Origin: Micromonospora pattaloongensis
Lineage (GTDB): Bacteria; Actinomycetota; Actinomycetes; Mycobacteriales; Micromonosporaceae
DNA length: 64,000 nucleotides
Assembly (NCBI RefSeq): GCF_900107255.1
Contig: NZ_FNPH01000008.1
Span: forward strand, 114,467 to 178,466
Reading direction: 5' to 3'
A model generated the notes under the pieces. The model had not been told where the DNA came from, made no database searches, and was given only the letters and a program-made list of their open reading frames with translations. Of the stretch, positions 41,427 through 50,975 are shown one piece after another (the stretch's first letter is position 1; every line of letters starts with the position of its first letter). The position numbers and the translations under genes were made by a program.

Positions 41427-42908
41427 CTACTGGTCTTCCGGGCCGGCCTCGTCGTCGCCGTCGGGCAGCTCGGCCGCCTCGTCCCCGCCGGGCAGCGTCT
41501 CGTCCTCGGGCCGGCGCCGCCGCGCCTTGCGGGCCGCGAGCCGCTCGGCGGCGCCCACCCGCGCGGGCGCCTCCTGCAGCCGGACGTCGGTGCCGCGCGC
41601 GCCCGGCACGTAGTCGGCGCCCGCGTAGAGCGTCGGCTGCCAGTCGAACTCCCGGTCGCCGATCCGGACCAGGCTGCCGGGCTCCGCGCCGGCCTTGGCC
41701 AGCGCCTCCTCGACGCCCAGTCGGGCCAGCCGGTCGGCGAGGTAGCCGACGGCCTCGTCGTTGTCGAAGTTGGTCTGCCGCACCCAGCGCTCCGGCTGGC
41801 GGCCGCGCACCACGAACGCGTCCCCGTCGGCCTCGACGGTGAAGCCGGCGTCGTCGACGGCGAGCGGCCGGATGACGAGGCGGGTCGGCTCGGCGACCGG
41901 GGTGGCGGCGCGGCGGGCCTCGACGAGTTCGGCCATCGCGAACGTCAGCTCGCGCAGCCCTTCCCGAGTGATCGCGCTGACCTCGAAGACCCGCAGGCCG
42001 CGCGCCTCGAGGTCGGGGCGGACCAGCTCGGCCATGTCGCGGGCGTCCGGGATGTCGATCTTGTTGAGGACCACCAGCCGCGGCCGGTCGGCGAGCCCGC
42101 CGTACGCCGCGAGCTCGGCCTCGATCACGTCGATGTCGGCGATCGGGTCCCGCTCGGTCTCCAGCGCCGCGCAGTCGATCACGTGCGCGATCACCGCGCA
42201 CCGCTCGATGTGCCGCAGGAACTCCAGCCCAAGCCCCTTGCCGGTGGCGGCGCCCGGGATCAGGCCCGGCACGTCGGCGACGGTGAAGGTGTGGCTGTCG
42301 GCCCGGACCACGCCCAGGTTGGGCACCAGCGTGGTGAACGGGTAGTCGGCGATCTTCGGCTTGGCCGCGGAGATGACCGAGATCAGCGACGACTTGCCCG
42401 CCGACGGGAAGCCGACCAGGCCGACGTCGGCGACGCTCTTGAGCTCGAGTACAACGTCGAGCCGGTCGCCGGGCTCGCCGAGCTCGGCGAAGCCGGGCGC
42501 CCTGCGCCGGGAGTTGGCCAGCGCGGCGTTGCCCCGCCCACCCCGGCCGCCCCGGGCGATCTCCAGCGTCGTGCCGACGCCGACGAGGTCGGCCAGCACC
42601 TCCCCGTCGGGCGTCTGCACCACGGTGCCGTTGGGCACCTTGACCACGAGGTTCTGGCCGTTGGCCCCGTCGCGGTTGGAGCCGGCGCCGCCCTTGCCGT
42701 TCTCCGCCTTGACGTGCGGACGGAAGTGGAAGTCGAGGAGGGTGTGCACCTGCGGGTCGACGACGAGCGACACGCTGCCGCCGTGCCCCCCGTTGCCGCC
42801 GTCGGGGCCGCCGAGCGGCTTGAACTTCTCCCGGAGGATCGAGACACAGCCGTGCCCGCCGTCCCCGGCCTGCAGATGCAGGACGACCCGGTCAACGAAC
42901 GTCGTCAC
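41427..42908 (-). CDS. obgE: GTPase ObgE/CgtA
   Basis: 493 aa from GTG. Glycine-rich Obg fold (1-158), G domain with G1 GFPSAGKSS (166-174), DVPGLIPGA and NKID, then an OCT domain (about 340-420) and a basic/acidic tail ([10 protein letters not shown]...). Acts in late 50S assembly and growth control. Follows rplU-rpmA, as in most bacteria. A compound palindrome lies between rpmA and its start. Confidence 0.97.
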   Translation of the reverse strand: MTTFVDRVVLHLQAGDGGHGCVSILREKFKPLGGPDGGNGGHGGSVSLVVDPQVHTLLDFHFRPHVKAENGKGGAGSNRDGANGQNLVVKVPNGTVVQTPDGEVLADLVGVGTTLEIARGGRGGRGNAALANSRRRAPGFAELGEPGDRLDVVLELKSVADVGLVGFPSAGKSSLISVISAAKPKIADYPFTTLVPNLGVVRADSHTFTVADVPGLIPGAATGKGLGLEFLRHIERCAVIAHVIDCAALETERDPIADIDVIEAELAAYGGLADRPRLVVLNKIDIPDARDMAELVRPDLEARGLRVFEVSAITREGLRELTFAMAELVEARRAATPVAEPTRLVIRPLAVDDAGFTVEADGDAFVVRGRQPERWVRQTNFDNDEAVGYLADRLARLGVEEALAKAGAEPGSLVRIGDREFDWQPTLYAGADYVPGARGTDVRLQEAPARVGAAERLAARKARRRRPEDETLPGGDEAAELPDGDDEAGPEDQ

Positions 42909-42931
42909 GACGCCATCCTCTCAACTCAACC

Positions 42932-42996
42932 CGTTGATCACGCCCGTACGCGCGACAATTCGGACAGGCCGGTCGCGCGTATCCACATGATCAACG
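42932..42996. repeat. Compound palindrome between rpmA and obgE
   Basis: CGTTGATCA (42932-42940) pairs with TGATCAACG (42988-42996); inside, TACGCGCGAC (42947-42956) pairs with GTCGCGCGTA (42972-42981). The two stems are separated by 6-nt symmetric internal loops and cap a 15-nt loop. It may be an mRNA element or a palindromic repeat unit. Confidence 0.7.
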
Positions 42997-43059
42997 CGGA
43001 AGCGCCACAATGCGAAGCGGGCCGGGACACGAGGTCCACGGCCCGCCTCTGCGCTGAAA

Positions 43060-43323
43060 CTACTGCTGTACCGGCACCGGCACGATGTTGACGACCTTGC
43101 GGCCGCGCTTCACGCCGAACTTGACCGAGCCGGCGGCGAGGGCGAAGAGCGTGTCGTCGCCGCCGCGACCGACCAGGTCGCCCGGGTGGAACTTGGTGCC
43201 ACGCTGCCGGATCAGGATCTCCCCGGCGCTGACGACCTGACCGCCGAACCGCTTGACGCCGAGGCGCTTTGCCTCGGAGTCACGGCCGTTCCGCGAGCTG
43301 GACGCACCCTTTTTGTGAGCCAT
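43060..43323 (-). CDS. rpmA: 50S ribosomal protein L27
   Basis: 87 aa with the complete family: [29 protein letters not shown] start and [18 protein letters not shown]. The N-terminal tail reaches the peptidyl-transferase centre. There is no N-terminal extension of the Firmicutes type needing cleavage. It lies 9 bp downstream of rplU. Confidence 0.98.
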   Translation of the reverse strand: MAHKKGASSSRNGRDSEAKRLGVKRFGGQVVSAGEILIRQRGTKFHPGDLVGRGGDDTLFALAAGSVKFGVKRGRKVVNIVPVPVQQ

Positions 43324-43332
43324 GGCTAGCGC

Positions 43333-43647
43333 CTACTTCCCGCTCGAAATGCCGGTCACCTTGACCTGGGTCAGCGGCTGGCGGTGACCCTGGCGCTTGT
43401 GGTAGCCGGTCTTGTTCTTGAACTTGTGGATCCGGATCTTCGGGCCCTTGGTGTGCGCGGCGATCTCGCCGGCCACCGAGACCTTGGCAAGCTGTGCCGC
43501 GTCGGTCACCAGGTTGTCACCGTCGACGAGGAGCACCGCGGAGAGCGTCACGGCGTCGCCGGGCTCACCGACGAGCTTCTCGACCTCGATCACGTCGCCC
43601 TCGGCAACCTTGTACTGCTTGCCGCCGGTCTTGACGATCGCGTACAT
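43333..43647 (-). CDS. rplU: 50S ribosomal protein L21
   Basis: 104 aa from ATG ([18 protein letters not shown]). Signature [31 protein letters not shown] at the end. The 55-codon upstream extension of the frame is not part of L21; that ~170-bp leader before the ATG may hold the promoter of the rplU-rpmA-obgE operon. Confidence 0.98.
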   Translation of the reverse strand: MYAIVKTGGKQYKVAEGDVIEVEKLVGEPGDAVTLSAVLLVDGDNLVTDAAQLAKVSVAGEIAAHTKGPKIRIHKFKNKTGYHKRQGHRQPLTQVKVTGISSGK

Positions 43648-43819
43648 GGGACGCGGACTCCTGTCGTTTGCTGCTGGCGGATGGTGTTCGCGACGGCTCA
43701 CGGCGCTGCCATGCAGCGACGGGCACGCGAGAACCTGGCGCACTGGTGCGCCGGAGCCAAGAGTACGCCATCGGTGGCCGGACGCCAAAACCGCCACCGT
43801 GGCCCCGGCCACGGCGTCC

Positions 43820-44344
43820 TCAGGCGGCGCAGAGCTGGTCGAGGCGCTGCTGCAGCTCGTCGAGCTTGCTCTGGTTGACGCCGTCGAGTTCGGCCTTCAT
43901 CGCGCCGACCTCGGCGCCGATCTCGGCGAGCACCGACTTGAGCCGCGGGTCGGTGGCCTTCGCCGCCTCCTCGCGCACCGCCCGCCCCCAGCCGGCCAAC
44001 GCCGCCTCGGCCTTGCGCTTCGCGTCCTGGGCGGCCCTGGTGTCGTTGTCCGCGCTCGCCTGCATCATCCGGCCGAGTTCCGTCACGAACACCATGACCG
44101 ATTCGGAGGTCTTCTTCTGCACGGCGACGCAGACCTGCCGCGCGTTGCCGCCCGCCGGGACGGAGCTCGCCGTGTCCGGGGTGCCGCGGCCCGCCGTGGC
44201 GCCACCGCTGGCGGTCGGCGCGGGGGCGGCCGAGGTGACCGAGGGGGACGCGGCGGCGCCGGCGTCCGGGTCGGGGCCGTCGGAGCAGGCGGCGATGCCG
44301 ATGAGGGTCGCGGCGAGGACGGCGATGGGGAGCAGGCGTCGCAT
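43820..44344 (-). CDS. Predicted lipoprotein, coiled-coil, unknown function
   Basis: 174 aa from ATG with AGGAG upstream. Signal [19 protein letters not shown] with lipobox IAAC, then ~45 residues of Ala/Ser/Thr/Pro linker, then a helical, charged domain (about 75-174; [20 protein letters not shown]... [15 protein letters not shown]) with one Cys near each end, likely a disulphide-locked helical bundle. No catalytic motif. The gene lies between rplU and rne on the same strand. Confidence 0.72.
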   Translation of the reverse strand: MRRLLPIAVLAATLIGIAACSDGPDPDAGAAASPSVTSAAPAPTASGGATAGRGTPDTASSVPAGGNARQVCVAVQKKTSESVMVFVTELGRMMQASADNDTRAAQDAKRKAEAALAGWGRAVREEAAKATDPRLKSVLAEIGAEVGAMKAELDGVNQSKLDELQQRLDQLCAA

Positions 44345-44680
44345 GGCTTCTCCTGGGGGGCGCGGCGTCGCCCCCGACCCTAACCCGCCACGCGGGCGCA
44401 CGGCACGCCGCGCCGGCCCGCTCCGCGGGGCGCCCCGGTCAACGACGGCCCCCGGCCCGTCGCGGACGGGTCCGGTGATCAAGGGGGCGGACGGGTAGCG
44501 CGGGGGTTTCCACTGCCACCCGACCGCCCGGCCCTCGATCGGCAACTAAGTTGACCTTGATGGGGACAGCGTAACCGGATTGACGGCCGGATGAACGCCG
44601 AACGGGCGACTCTCGTCGCCCGTTCGTATTCGACCGCGCGTGCCAGTGGCCAGCATCACCCGATTCGGCCGGCGAACCCG
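44345..44680. other. Intergenic stretch between rne and the lipoprotein gene
   Basis: 336 bp without a credible gene. It holds the rne-side hairpin at 44599-44626 and, next to the lipoprotein start, GC-rich inverted repeats. I see no clear -35/-10 pair for the lipoprotein gene and no tRNA. Shadow frames crossing it lack family similarity. Confidence 0.6.
44599..44626 (-). terminator. Hairpin downstream of rne
   Basis: CGAACGGGCGAC (44599-44610) pairs perfectly with GTCGCCCGTTCG (44615-44626) around TCTC, 55 bp beyond the rne stop. Twelve pairs with a tetraloop make it a strong terminator or 3'-end stabiliser; no U-run follows. Confidence 0.6.
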
Positions 44681-47600
44681 TCAGGGACGGGTACGCCGAC
44701 GGGCCCCGCCGCGGCGCGACCGGCGACGACCGCCGCTGGTCGCGTCGACGGGTTCGCCGTCGAACTCGTCCTCGGCGAGCCCGGCCGCGTCGTCGGCGAC
44801 GTCCGGGTCACCGGCGCCGGCCAGCCGCATCGGCTCCGCGGCCGGAACCGACGCCTGCGAGCCGTTGCCGCTCTCCGCCGGCGGGGTGTCCACCTCGTAA
44901 CGCGACAGGTCGTACCCCATGGTGTCGTCGTCCTCGTCGGCCTGCGCCGGGACGGCCTCCGCCGCCTTGCGGGCGCGCCGACGGGAGCTGCCGGACGAGG
45001 TCGACGGCGCGGACGCCGCAGGCGCCGGACCGGAGGACGCCGAGGCCACGGCCTTGACCTTGTCCCCCGCGCCGCCCTTCGTCTTCTCCGGCACCGGCTC
45101 GGCGTGGATGATCACGCCCCGGCCCTTGCAGCAGTCGCAGGTCTCGCTGAACGCCTCCAGCAGCCCGGCGCCGATCCGCTTCCGCGTCATCTGCACCAGC
45201 CCCAGAGACGTGATCTCCGTGACCTGGTGCTTCGTCCGGTCCCGGCCGAGGCACTCGGTCAGCCGGCGCAGCACCAGCTCACGGTTGGACTCGAGCACCA
45301 TGTCGATGAAGTCGATCACGACGATGCCGCCGAGGTCGCGGAGCCGGAGCTGGCGGACGATCTCCTCCGCCGCCTCCAGGTTGTTCCGGGTGACGGTCTC
45401 CTCGAGGTTGCCGCCGGTGCCGGTGTACTTGCCGGTGTTGACGTCGACGACCGTCATCGCCTCGGTCCGGTCGATCACGAGGTGACCGCCGGAGGGGAGG
45501 AAGACCTTCCGGTCGAGCGCCTTGAGGATCTGCTCGTCGATGCGGTGCTCGGCGAACACGTCGGCGACGCCGGCGTGGCGGCGCAGCCGCGCAACCAGGT
45601 CCGGCGAGACGTGCGACAGGTACGACTCGACCATCTCGTACGACTCGTCGCCCTGGACGACCAGCTCGCGGAAGTCCTCGTTGAACAGGTCGCGGACCAC
45701 CCGGATCACCAGGTCGGGCTCCTCGTAGAGCAGCACCGGAGCGCCGCCCTCGGCCGCCTTCGCCTGGATGTCCTCCCACTGCGCCTGCAGCCGCTTGACG
45801 TCGCGGGCCAGCTCGTCCTCGCTGGCGCCCTCGGCGGCCGTGCGCACGATCACGCCCGCGCCGTCCGGGACCAGCTTCTTCAGGATGTCGCGGAGCCGCT
45901 TGCGCTCGTTGTCCGGGAGCTTGCGGCTGATCCCGGAGGCGTTGCCGTTGGGCACGTAGACCAGATGCCGGCCGGAGAGAGCGATGTGGCTGGTCAGCCG
46001 AGCGCCCTTGTGCCCGATCGGGTCCTTGGTGACCTGCACGAGCACCGAGTCGCCGGAGCGCAGCGCCTGCTCGATCGAGCGGGCGCGCCCCTCCAGGCCC
46101 GTCGCGTCCCAGTTGACCTCGCCGGCGTAGAGCACCGCGTTGCGGCCGCGGCCGACGTCGACGAAGGCCGCCTCCATGCTCGGCAGCACGTTCTGCACCT
46201 TGCCGAGGTAGACGTTGCCGGCCATGGTCCCCGACGACGCCCGCGTGACGTAGTGCTCGACGAGGACACCGTCCTCCAGCACCGCCACCTGGGTGCGGTC
46301 GCCGCGCTGGCGGATCACCATCACCCGGTCGACGGCCTCACGGCGGGCCAGGAACTCCGACTCGGACAGGATCGGCGGCCGCGTCCGGCGCTGCTCGCGC
46401 CCGTCCCGGCGGCGCTGGCGCTTGGCCTCCAGGCGCGTCGAACCCGACACGCCCTGCACCTCGTCCGCGACGCGGCGCGGCTCCCGGATCTTGACGACGG
46501 TGTGCACACCGTCCTCGACCGCGGTCTCCGGCTCGCCCGCGCCGCGACGGCGACGACGCCGCCGACGCCGCGTCAGCGACCCGCCCTCGTCCTCGTCGTC
46601 GTCCTCGGTGTCGCCCTCGACGTCGGCCTCGGCGGCCTCGGCCGCCTCCTCGTCGTCGTCGGTCTCGTCCACGCCGCCCTTGCCACGGCCCCGGCCGCGG
46701 CGACCACGCCGACGGCGCCGGCGGTTGGCGAGCTCGTCGTCCTCGTCCTCTTCCTCGTCCTCCTCGGCGGCGGCCTCGGCGGCCACCTCCTCGGCGGCGG
46801 CCTCGGCGGCGGTCTCCACGCCTTCGGCACCGCGCCGTCCGCGACGGCGGCGCTTCGGCGTCTCGACCAGCTCGCCCGCGCCCGTGCCGTCCACGGCGGC
46901 GGTCTCCGGCTCGTCGACGACGGCGGCGCCGGCGGCCTCCGGCATCGGCACGGCGGGGGCCTCGGCGGCGGGCCGGCGTCGCGGCTCCGGCGCGGTCTGC
47001 GGGTCCGGGGCCATGAACAGCACGGTCGGGGCAGCCGGCGCGGCGCGGCGGCGGCGGGTCGCCGGCCGCTCCTCGGCGAGCGGCTCCACGGCTTCGGGTT
47101 CGAGCTCGGCGGGCTCCGCCAGGGGCCCGGCCACGGTGTGCGGGGCGACGGCGGCCGCGCCGGGCTCGACCGTCCCCGGCTCCGGCTCGACCGCCGCCGG
47201 CTCGACCGGGACCTCGGGCTCGGGCGTCACGTCGGCGGTCTTGCGGCGGCGCGTCCTGGTCGCCTTGACCGGCGCCGCCGGAACGCCGTCGGCCCCGGCG
47301 TCCGTCGCCGGCTCCGCGCCCACAGCGGGCTCCGCGGCCTTGCGCCGCCGGCGGGTCTTCGGCGCCGCAGCGGGCTCCGCAGTGGCGACCGGCTCGGCGG
47401 GCACGGCCGCCTCCGGGGTCACGGGGGCGTCCGCGGTCACGACCGCCTCCGGCGCCACCGCCGGCTCCGTGGCCGCTACCGCCGCGGCGGCGTCGGCCGG
47501 GTCCTGCGTGCGCTTGGTCGCGGCGATCTCCTCGGCCGCGCCCGGTTCGGCCGCGGCGGTCGGCTCCGCCGCGGCACCGGCCGACTTGCGCCGGGTGGTG

Positions 47601-47692
47601 CGGGCACGCCGCGCGGGGGCGGCATTTTCGACGGTTTCGCCGGCCGGCTGCGCGCCGGTCCGGTCACCGCCCTCGGGCTCGTTGTCGAGCAT
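44681..47692 (-). CDS. rne: Ribonuclease E/G family protein
   Basis: 1003 aa. Major mRNA-decay and rRNA-processing endonuclease. The first ~430 residues are Ala/Glu/Pro-rich with many short RRR(R/K) patches, a disordered, probably RNA- or protein-binding arm placed N-terminally as in actinobacteria. The catalytic core follows: S1 domain (MAGNVYLGKVQNVLPSMEAAFVDVGRGR, about 488), RNase H-like and DNase I-like parts with VVDVNTGKY (about 747) and VVIDFIDMV (about 794) holding catalytic Asp residues, and the zinc-link CDCCKGRG (about 850). A short acidic/Arg-rich tail ends it. Next to rplU-rpmA-obg, its normal place. Confidence 0.95.
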   Translation of the reverse strand: MLDNEPEGGDRTGAQPAGETVENAAPARRARTTRRKSAGAAAEPTAAAEPGAAEEIAATKRTQDPADAAAAVAATEPAVAPEAVVTADAPVTPEAAVPAEPVATAEPAAAPKTRRRRKAAEPAVGAEPATDAGADGVPAAPVKATRTRRRKTADVTPEPEVPVEPAAVEPEPGTVEPGAAAVAPHTVAGPLAEPAELEPEAVEPLAEERPATRRRRAAPAAPTVLFMAPDPQTAPEPRRRPAAEAPAVPMPEAAGAAVVDEPETAAVDGTGAGELVETPKRRRRGRRGAEGVETAAEAAAEEVAAEAAAEEDEEEDEDDELANRRRRRRGRRGRGRGKGGVDETDDDEEAAEAAEADVEGDTEDDDEDEGGSLTRRRRRRRRRGAGEPETAVEDGVHTVVKIREPRRVADEVQGVSGSTRLEAKRQRRRDGREQRRTRPPILSESEFLARREAVDRVMVIRQRGDRTQVAVLEDGVLVEHYVTRASSGTMAGNVYLGKVQNVLPSMEAAFVDVGRGRNAVLYAGEVNWDATGLEGRARSIEQALRSGDSVLVQVTKDPIGHKGARLTSHIALSGRHLVYVPNGNASGISRKLPDNERKRLRDILKKLVPDGAGVIVRTAAEGASEDELARDVKRLQAQWEDIQAKAAEGGAPVLLYEEPDLVIRVVRDLFNEDFRELVVQGDESYEMVESYLSHVSPDLVARLRRHAGVADVFAEHRIDEQILKALDRKVFLPSGGHLVIDRTEAMTVVDVNTGKYTGTGGNLEETVTRNNLEAAEEIVRQLRLRDLGGIVVIDFIDMVLESNRELVLRRLTECLGRDRTKHQVTEITSLGLVQMTRKRIGAGLLEAFSETCDCCKGRGVIIHAEPVPEKTKGGAGDKVKAVASASSGPAPAASAPSTSSGSSRRRARKAAEAVPAQADEDDDTMGYDLSRYEVDTPPAESGNGSQASVPAAEPMRLAGAGDPDVADDAAGLAEDEFDGEPVDATSGGRRRSRRGGARRRTRP

Positions 47693-47773
47693 TGGACGTT
47701 CTCCAGTTCTGGCTGCCCCGGGCGCGGGTGAGCGCTGCCACGCAGGGTTGCCGCAAAGGTGTTTCCGGTGGCG

Positions 47774-47815
47774 TCCCGGGATCCGGCCAGGTCGATGCTG
47801 GCCGGAGACTCGGGA
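47774..47815 (-). terminator. Two-step hairpin between DUF2344 gene and rne
   Basis: TCCGGCCAG (47782-47790) pairs with CTGGCCGGA (47798-47806) around GTCGATG; an outer TCCCG/CGGGA pair (47774-47778, 47811-47815) adds a base. It ends the DUF2344 transcript or forms part of the rne leader, where RNase E autoregulation would act. Confidence 0.5.
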
Positions 47816-47858
47816 GGGACCACCGAAGTCTGGCTACTGAGCGCTCGCCGTAGGGCGG

Positions 47859-48629
47859 CTAGCGTTCACCGATGGGTGCCTCGGGCCGATCCGCCTCCAA
47901 CGGATCGACGATCTCCCCCTGCGGGGTGAGCGTGCCCTGCGCCAGCCGGGTCGCTCGCGGCGGCACCGGCGGCTCCAGGTCGGCCACCACACGCAGGCCG
48001 GCGAGGACGTCATCGGGTCGAACGGACGGGGTGACCTGCCGAACGACTAGGTCGAGTATCGCACATGGTGCCGCCGGGACCCCGGAAGGTCGCTCATCGG
48101 AGGGCGCGTCGGCGGCGGCGGTCGACGGTTCGGCGGCCTCGACGACATCGATCCGGGCTACCGCCGCGCGCGCGTCGAACGTACGCCGTCCCTGCTTCGT
48201 GAGGCGCTCGACGAGCACCTCGGGCGCGGCCTCGAAGGCCTTCACCGCGGCGCGCAGCACGTCCGACTCGACCTGCGGCAGCTCGATGCGCCAGTGCGAC
48301 GCCTCGATCCGGTCGGCCAGGCTGCCGCCGGCCGCCTCCACCGCGTCGAGCACGTCGAGTCCCGGGGAGAGCGCCGCGTCCAGGGCGGCGCGCAGTTGGC
48401 CGGGGTCGACCGTCGCCTGCAGCCCGATCTCGAGATACTCCGCCTCGCTGGCCACGCCGGTGGGCGCGGCGCTCGCGTAGGAGATCTTCGGGTGCGGGGT
48501 GAAGCCCTGGGAAAACGCTATGGGTACGCCGGCGCGGCGCAGCGCGCGCTCGAACGCCCGGGCGAAGTCGCGGTGCGAGGTGAACCGGAGCGGGCCGCGC
48601 TTGGCGTACCTGATCCTGATCCGCTGCAC
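47859..48629 (-). CDS. DUF2344/TIGR03936 radical-SAM-associated protein
   Basis: 256 aa from GTG (MQRIRIRYAKRGPLRFTSHRDFARAFERALRRAGVP). Conserved body GFTPHPKISYASAAPTGVASEAEYLEI is typical of DUF2344, which is fused or adjacent to TIGR03960 radical-SAM proteins. The real start is uncertain: homologue-like residues continue upstream (KPQPEGGQAPVV), and the best Shine-Dalgarno, GAGGAG, sits 7 nt before an ATC at 48671-48669 rather than before this GTG. The C-terminal ~70 residues are low-complexity. It lies downstream of its radical-SAM partner. Confidence 0.88.
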   Translation of the reverse strand: MQRIRIRYAKRGPLRFTSHRDFARAFERALRRAGVPIAFSQGFTPHPKISYASAAPTGVASEAEYLEIGLQATVDPGQLRAALDAALSPGLDVLDAVEAAGGSLADRIEASHWRIELPQVESDVLRAAVKAFEAAPEVLVERLTKQGRRTFDARAAVARIDVVEAAEPSTAAADAPSDERPSGVPAAPCAILDLVVRQVTPSVRPDDVLAGLRVVADLEPPVPPRATRLAQGTLTPQGEIVDPLEADRPEAPIGER

Positions 48630-48802
48630 GACCGGCGCCTGGCCGCCCTCCGGCTGTGGCTTCCTACTGATCGTGGTGCTCCTCGAGAAATGGAATGACG
48701 GGCGTATCCTCGCGCAGCCGCGCCCGGCGACGCCAATCGACACGGCCGACGCCCATTCAACACCGCACATACCGGACAAACTCGGTCCGGAAATCGGGGG
48801 CC

Positions 48803-48846
48803 GCGCCGCCCGGCGCAGTCGTCGCAACGACGACCCCGGGCGGCGC
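48803..48846 (-). terminator. Two-tier hairpin after the radical-SAM gene
   Basis: GCGCCGCCCGG (48803-48813) pairs with CCGGGCGGCGC (48836-48846); inside, GTCGTCG (48818-48824) pairs with CGACGAC (48828-48834), loop CAA. It begins 8 bp beyond the stop codon. Strong terminator candidate separating the radical-SAM gene from its DUF2344 partner. Confidence 0.65.
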
Positions 48847-48854
48847 ACCCACCG

Positions 48855-50837
48855 TCAGGCGCGCGCCGGCGCGCGCAGGCCGGGGTTCACCGGCGTGAGC
48901 GGCAGCAGCTTCTTGCCGGTCGGACCGATCTGGATCTGGGTGTCCATCGACGGGCAGACGCCGCAGTCGAAACACGGCGTCCAGCGGCAGTCGTCCTGCT
49001 CGTACTCCGACAGCGCGTCCTGCCAGTCCTGCCAGAGCCAGTCCTTGTCCAGCCCCGAGTCGAGGTGGTCCCACGGGAGCACCTCGAGCTCGTCGCGCTC
49101 CCGCGTGGTGAACCAGTCGAGGTCGACGCCGAACTGCGGCAGCACCTCGGCGGCCGCCTCCACCCACCGCTGGTACGAGAAGTGCTCGCTCCAGCCGTCG
49201 AAGCGCCCGCCCTGCTCCCACACCCGCCGGATCACCGCGCCGACCCGGCGGTCGCCGCGGGACAGCAGGCCCTCGATCAGCGACGGCTCGCCGTCGTGGT
49301 AGCGGAACCCGATCGCCCGGCCCAGCGACTTGTCCGAGTTGATCGCCTGCTTGAGCAGCTTCAGCCGGTTGTCGATCACCTCCGGGCGCTCCATCGAGGC
49401 CCACTGGAACGGGGTGTGCGGCTTGGGCACGAAGCCGCCGATCGAGACCGTGCAGCGGATGTCCTTCGAGCCGGTGGCGGCCCGACCCGCCTTGATCACC
49501 TCGTGCGCCATCCGGGCGATCTGCAGCACGTCGTCGTCGGTCTCGGTGGGCAGACCGCACATGAAGTACAGCTTCACCTGCCGCCAGCCGTTCGTGTACG
49601 CGGTCACGACGGTGCGGATGAGGTCCTCCTCCGACACCATCTTGTTGATCACCTTGCGGATCCGCTCCGAGCCGCCCTCGGGCGCGAACGTCAGGCCGGT
49701 GCGCCGGCCGTTGCGGGACAGCTCCTGGGCCAGCTCGATGTTGAAGGCGTCGACGCGGGTGGAGGGCAGCGAGAGCGAGACGTTGGTGCCCTCGTACTGC
49801 TGGGCCAGGCCGGAGCAGATGTCGCCGATCTCGGAGTGGTCGGCCGACGAGAGCGAGAGCAGCCCGACCTCGTGGAAGCCGGAGTATTCCAGACCGTCGC
49901 GGACCATCTGCCCGACGGTGGTGATCGAACGTTCCCGGACCGGTCGGGTGATCATGCCGGCCTGGCAGAACCGGCAACCCCGGGTGCAGCCGCGGAAGAT
50001 CTCCACCGCGTACCGCTCGTGCACGGTCTCGGCCAGCGGCACGATCGGCTTCTTCGGGTACGGCCACGCGTCGAGGTCCATCGTCGTGCGCTTGTGCACC
50101 CGGAACGGCACGTCGGCGCGGTTGGGCACGACCCGCTGGATCCGCCCGTCCGGCAGGTAGTCGACGTCGTAGAAGCGCGGCACGTACACGCTCTCGGTGC
50201 GCGCCAGCCGCAGCAGCAGCTCGTCGCGGCCGCCGGGGCACCCCTCCAGCTTCCACTGCCGGACGATCTCGGTGATCTCCAGTACGGCTTCCTCGCCGTC
50301 GCCGAGCACGGCCGCGTCGATGAAGTCGGCGATCGGCTCCGGGTTGAACGCGGCGTGGCCGCCGGCGACCACCACCGGGTCGGCGTCGGTGCGCTCCGCC
50401 GCGATCAGCGGGATGCCGGCCAGGTCGATCGCGGTGAGCAGGTTGGTGTAGCCCAGCTCCGTGGCGAACGAGACGCCGAAGACGTCGAACGCCCCGACCG
50501 GGCGGTGCGCCTCCAGCGTGAACTGCGGCACGCCGTGCGCGCGCATCAGCTTCTCCAGGTCCGGCCAGACCGCGTACGTCCGCTCGGCCAGCACGTCGGG
50601 GAACTCGTTGAGCACCTCGTACAGGATCTGCACGCCCTGGTTCGGGAGCCCGACCTCGTAGGCGTCCGGATACATCAGCGCCCACCGGACGGTGGCGGCG
50701 TCCCAGTCCTTGACCACCGCGCCGAGCTCGCCGCCCACGTACTGGATGGGCTTGCTCACCTGGGGCAGCAGCTGCTCGAGCTGGGGCCACACCGATTCCG
50801 CCGCACGCATGCCGGCGGCGCCCGTCGCGACGCTCAT
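48855..50837 (-). CDS. TIGR03960 family B12-binding-type radical SAM protein
   Basis: 660 aa from ATG with GGGAGG upstream. An N-terminal cobalamin-binding-like Rossmann region (WALMYPDAYEVGLPNQGVQILYEVLN) is followed by the radical-SAM core with CTRGCRFCQ (about 283-290), GLLSLSSADHSE and TFAPEGGSERIRKVINK, and a C-terminal Cys cluster (CFDCGVCPS). The substrate of the TIGR03960/DUF2344 pair is not established; the pairing in one locus suggests a joint modification. The two genes are separated by a strong hairpin here. Confidence 0.93.
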   Translation of the reverse strand: MSVATGAAGMRAAESVWPQLEQLLPQVSKPIQYVGGELGAVVKDWDAATVRWALMYPDAYEVGLPNQGVQILYEVLNEFPDVLAERTYAVWPDLEKLMRAHGVPQFTLEAHRPVGAFDVFGVSFATELGYTNLLTAIDLAGIPLIAAERTDADPVVVAGGHAAFNPEPIADFIDAAVLGDGEEAVLEITEIVRQWKLEGCPGGRDELLLRLARTESVYVPRFYDVDYLPDGRIQRVVPNRADVPFRVHKRTTMDLDAWPYPKKPIVPLAETVHERYAVEIFRGCTRGCRFCQAGMITRPVRERSITTVGQMVRDGLEYSGFHEVGLLSLSSADHSEIGDICSGLAQQYEGTNVSLSLPSTRVDAFNIELAQELSRNGRRTGLTFAPEGGSERIRKVINKMVSEEDLIRTVVTAYTNGWRQVKLYFMCGLPTETDDDVLQIARMAHEVIKAGRAATGSKDIRCTVSIGGFVPKPHTPFQWASMERPEVIDNRLKLLKQAINSDKSLGRAIGFRYHDGEPSLIEGLLSRGDRRVGAVIRRVWEQGGRFDGWSEHFSYQRWVEAAAEVLPQFGVDLDWFTTRERDELEVLPWDHLDSGLDKDWLWQDWQDALSEYEQDDCRWTPCFDCGVCPSMDTQIQIGPTGKKLLPLTPVNPGLRAPARA

Positions 50838-50975
50838 GAAACCTCCCGGAACTCCCCGCTGGCGCGGGGACCAAAAATTCAGGGTACGCGCCCGGCAGCC
50901 CCGCCGAACGGGGTGTGCCTCCCCGCTGGCCGTGCGGTACTAACCTCGGACGCGGCGTGAGAGGAGATCACCGCG

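Noticed and set aside
44591..47731. 1046-codon plus-strand open frame opposite rne
   Set aside because: It follows the complement of the rne coding strand, has low-complexity Gly/Arg/His/Val content and no family similarity.
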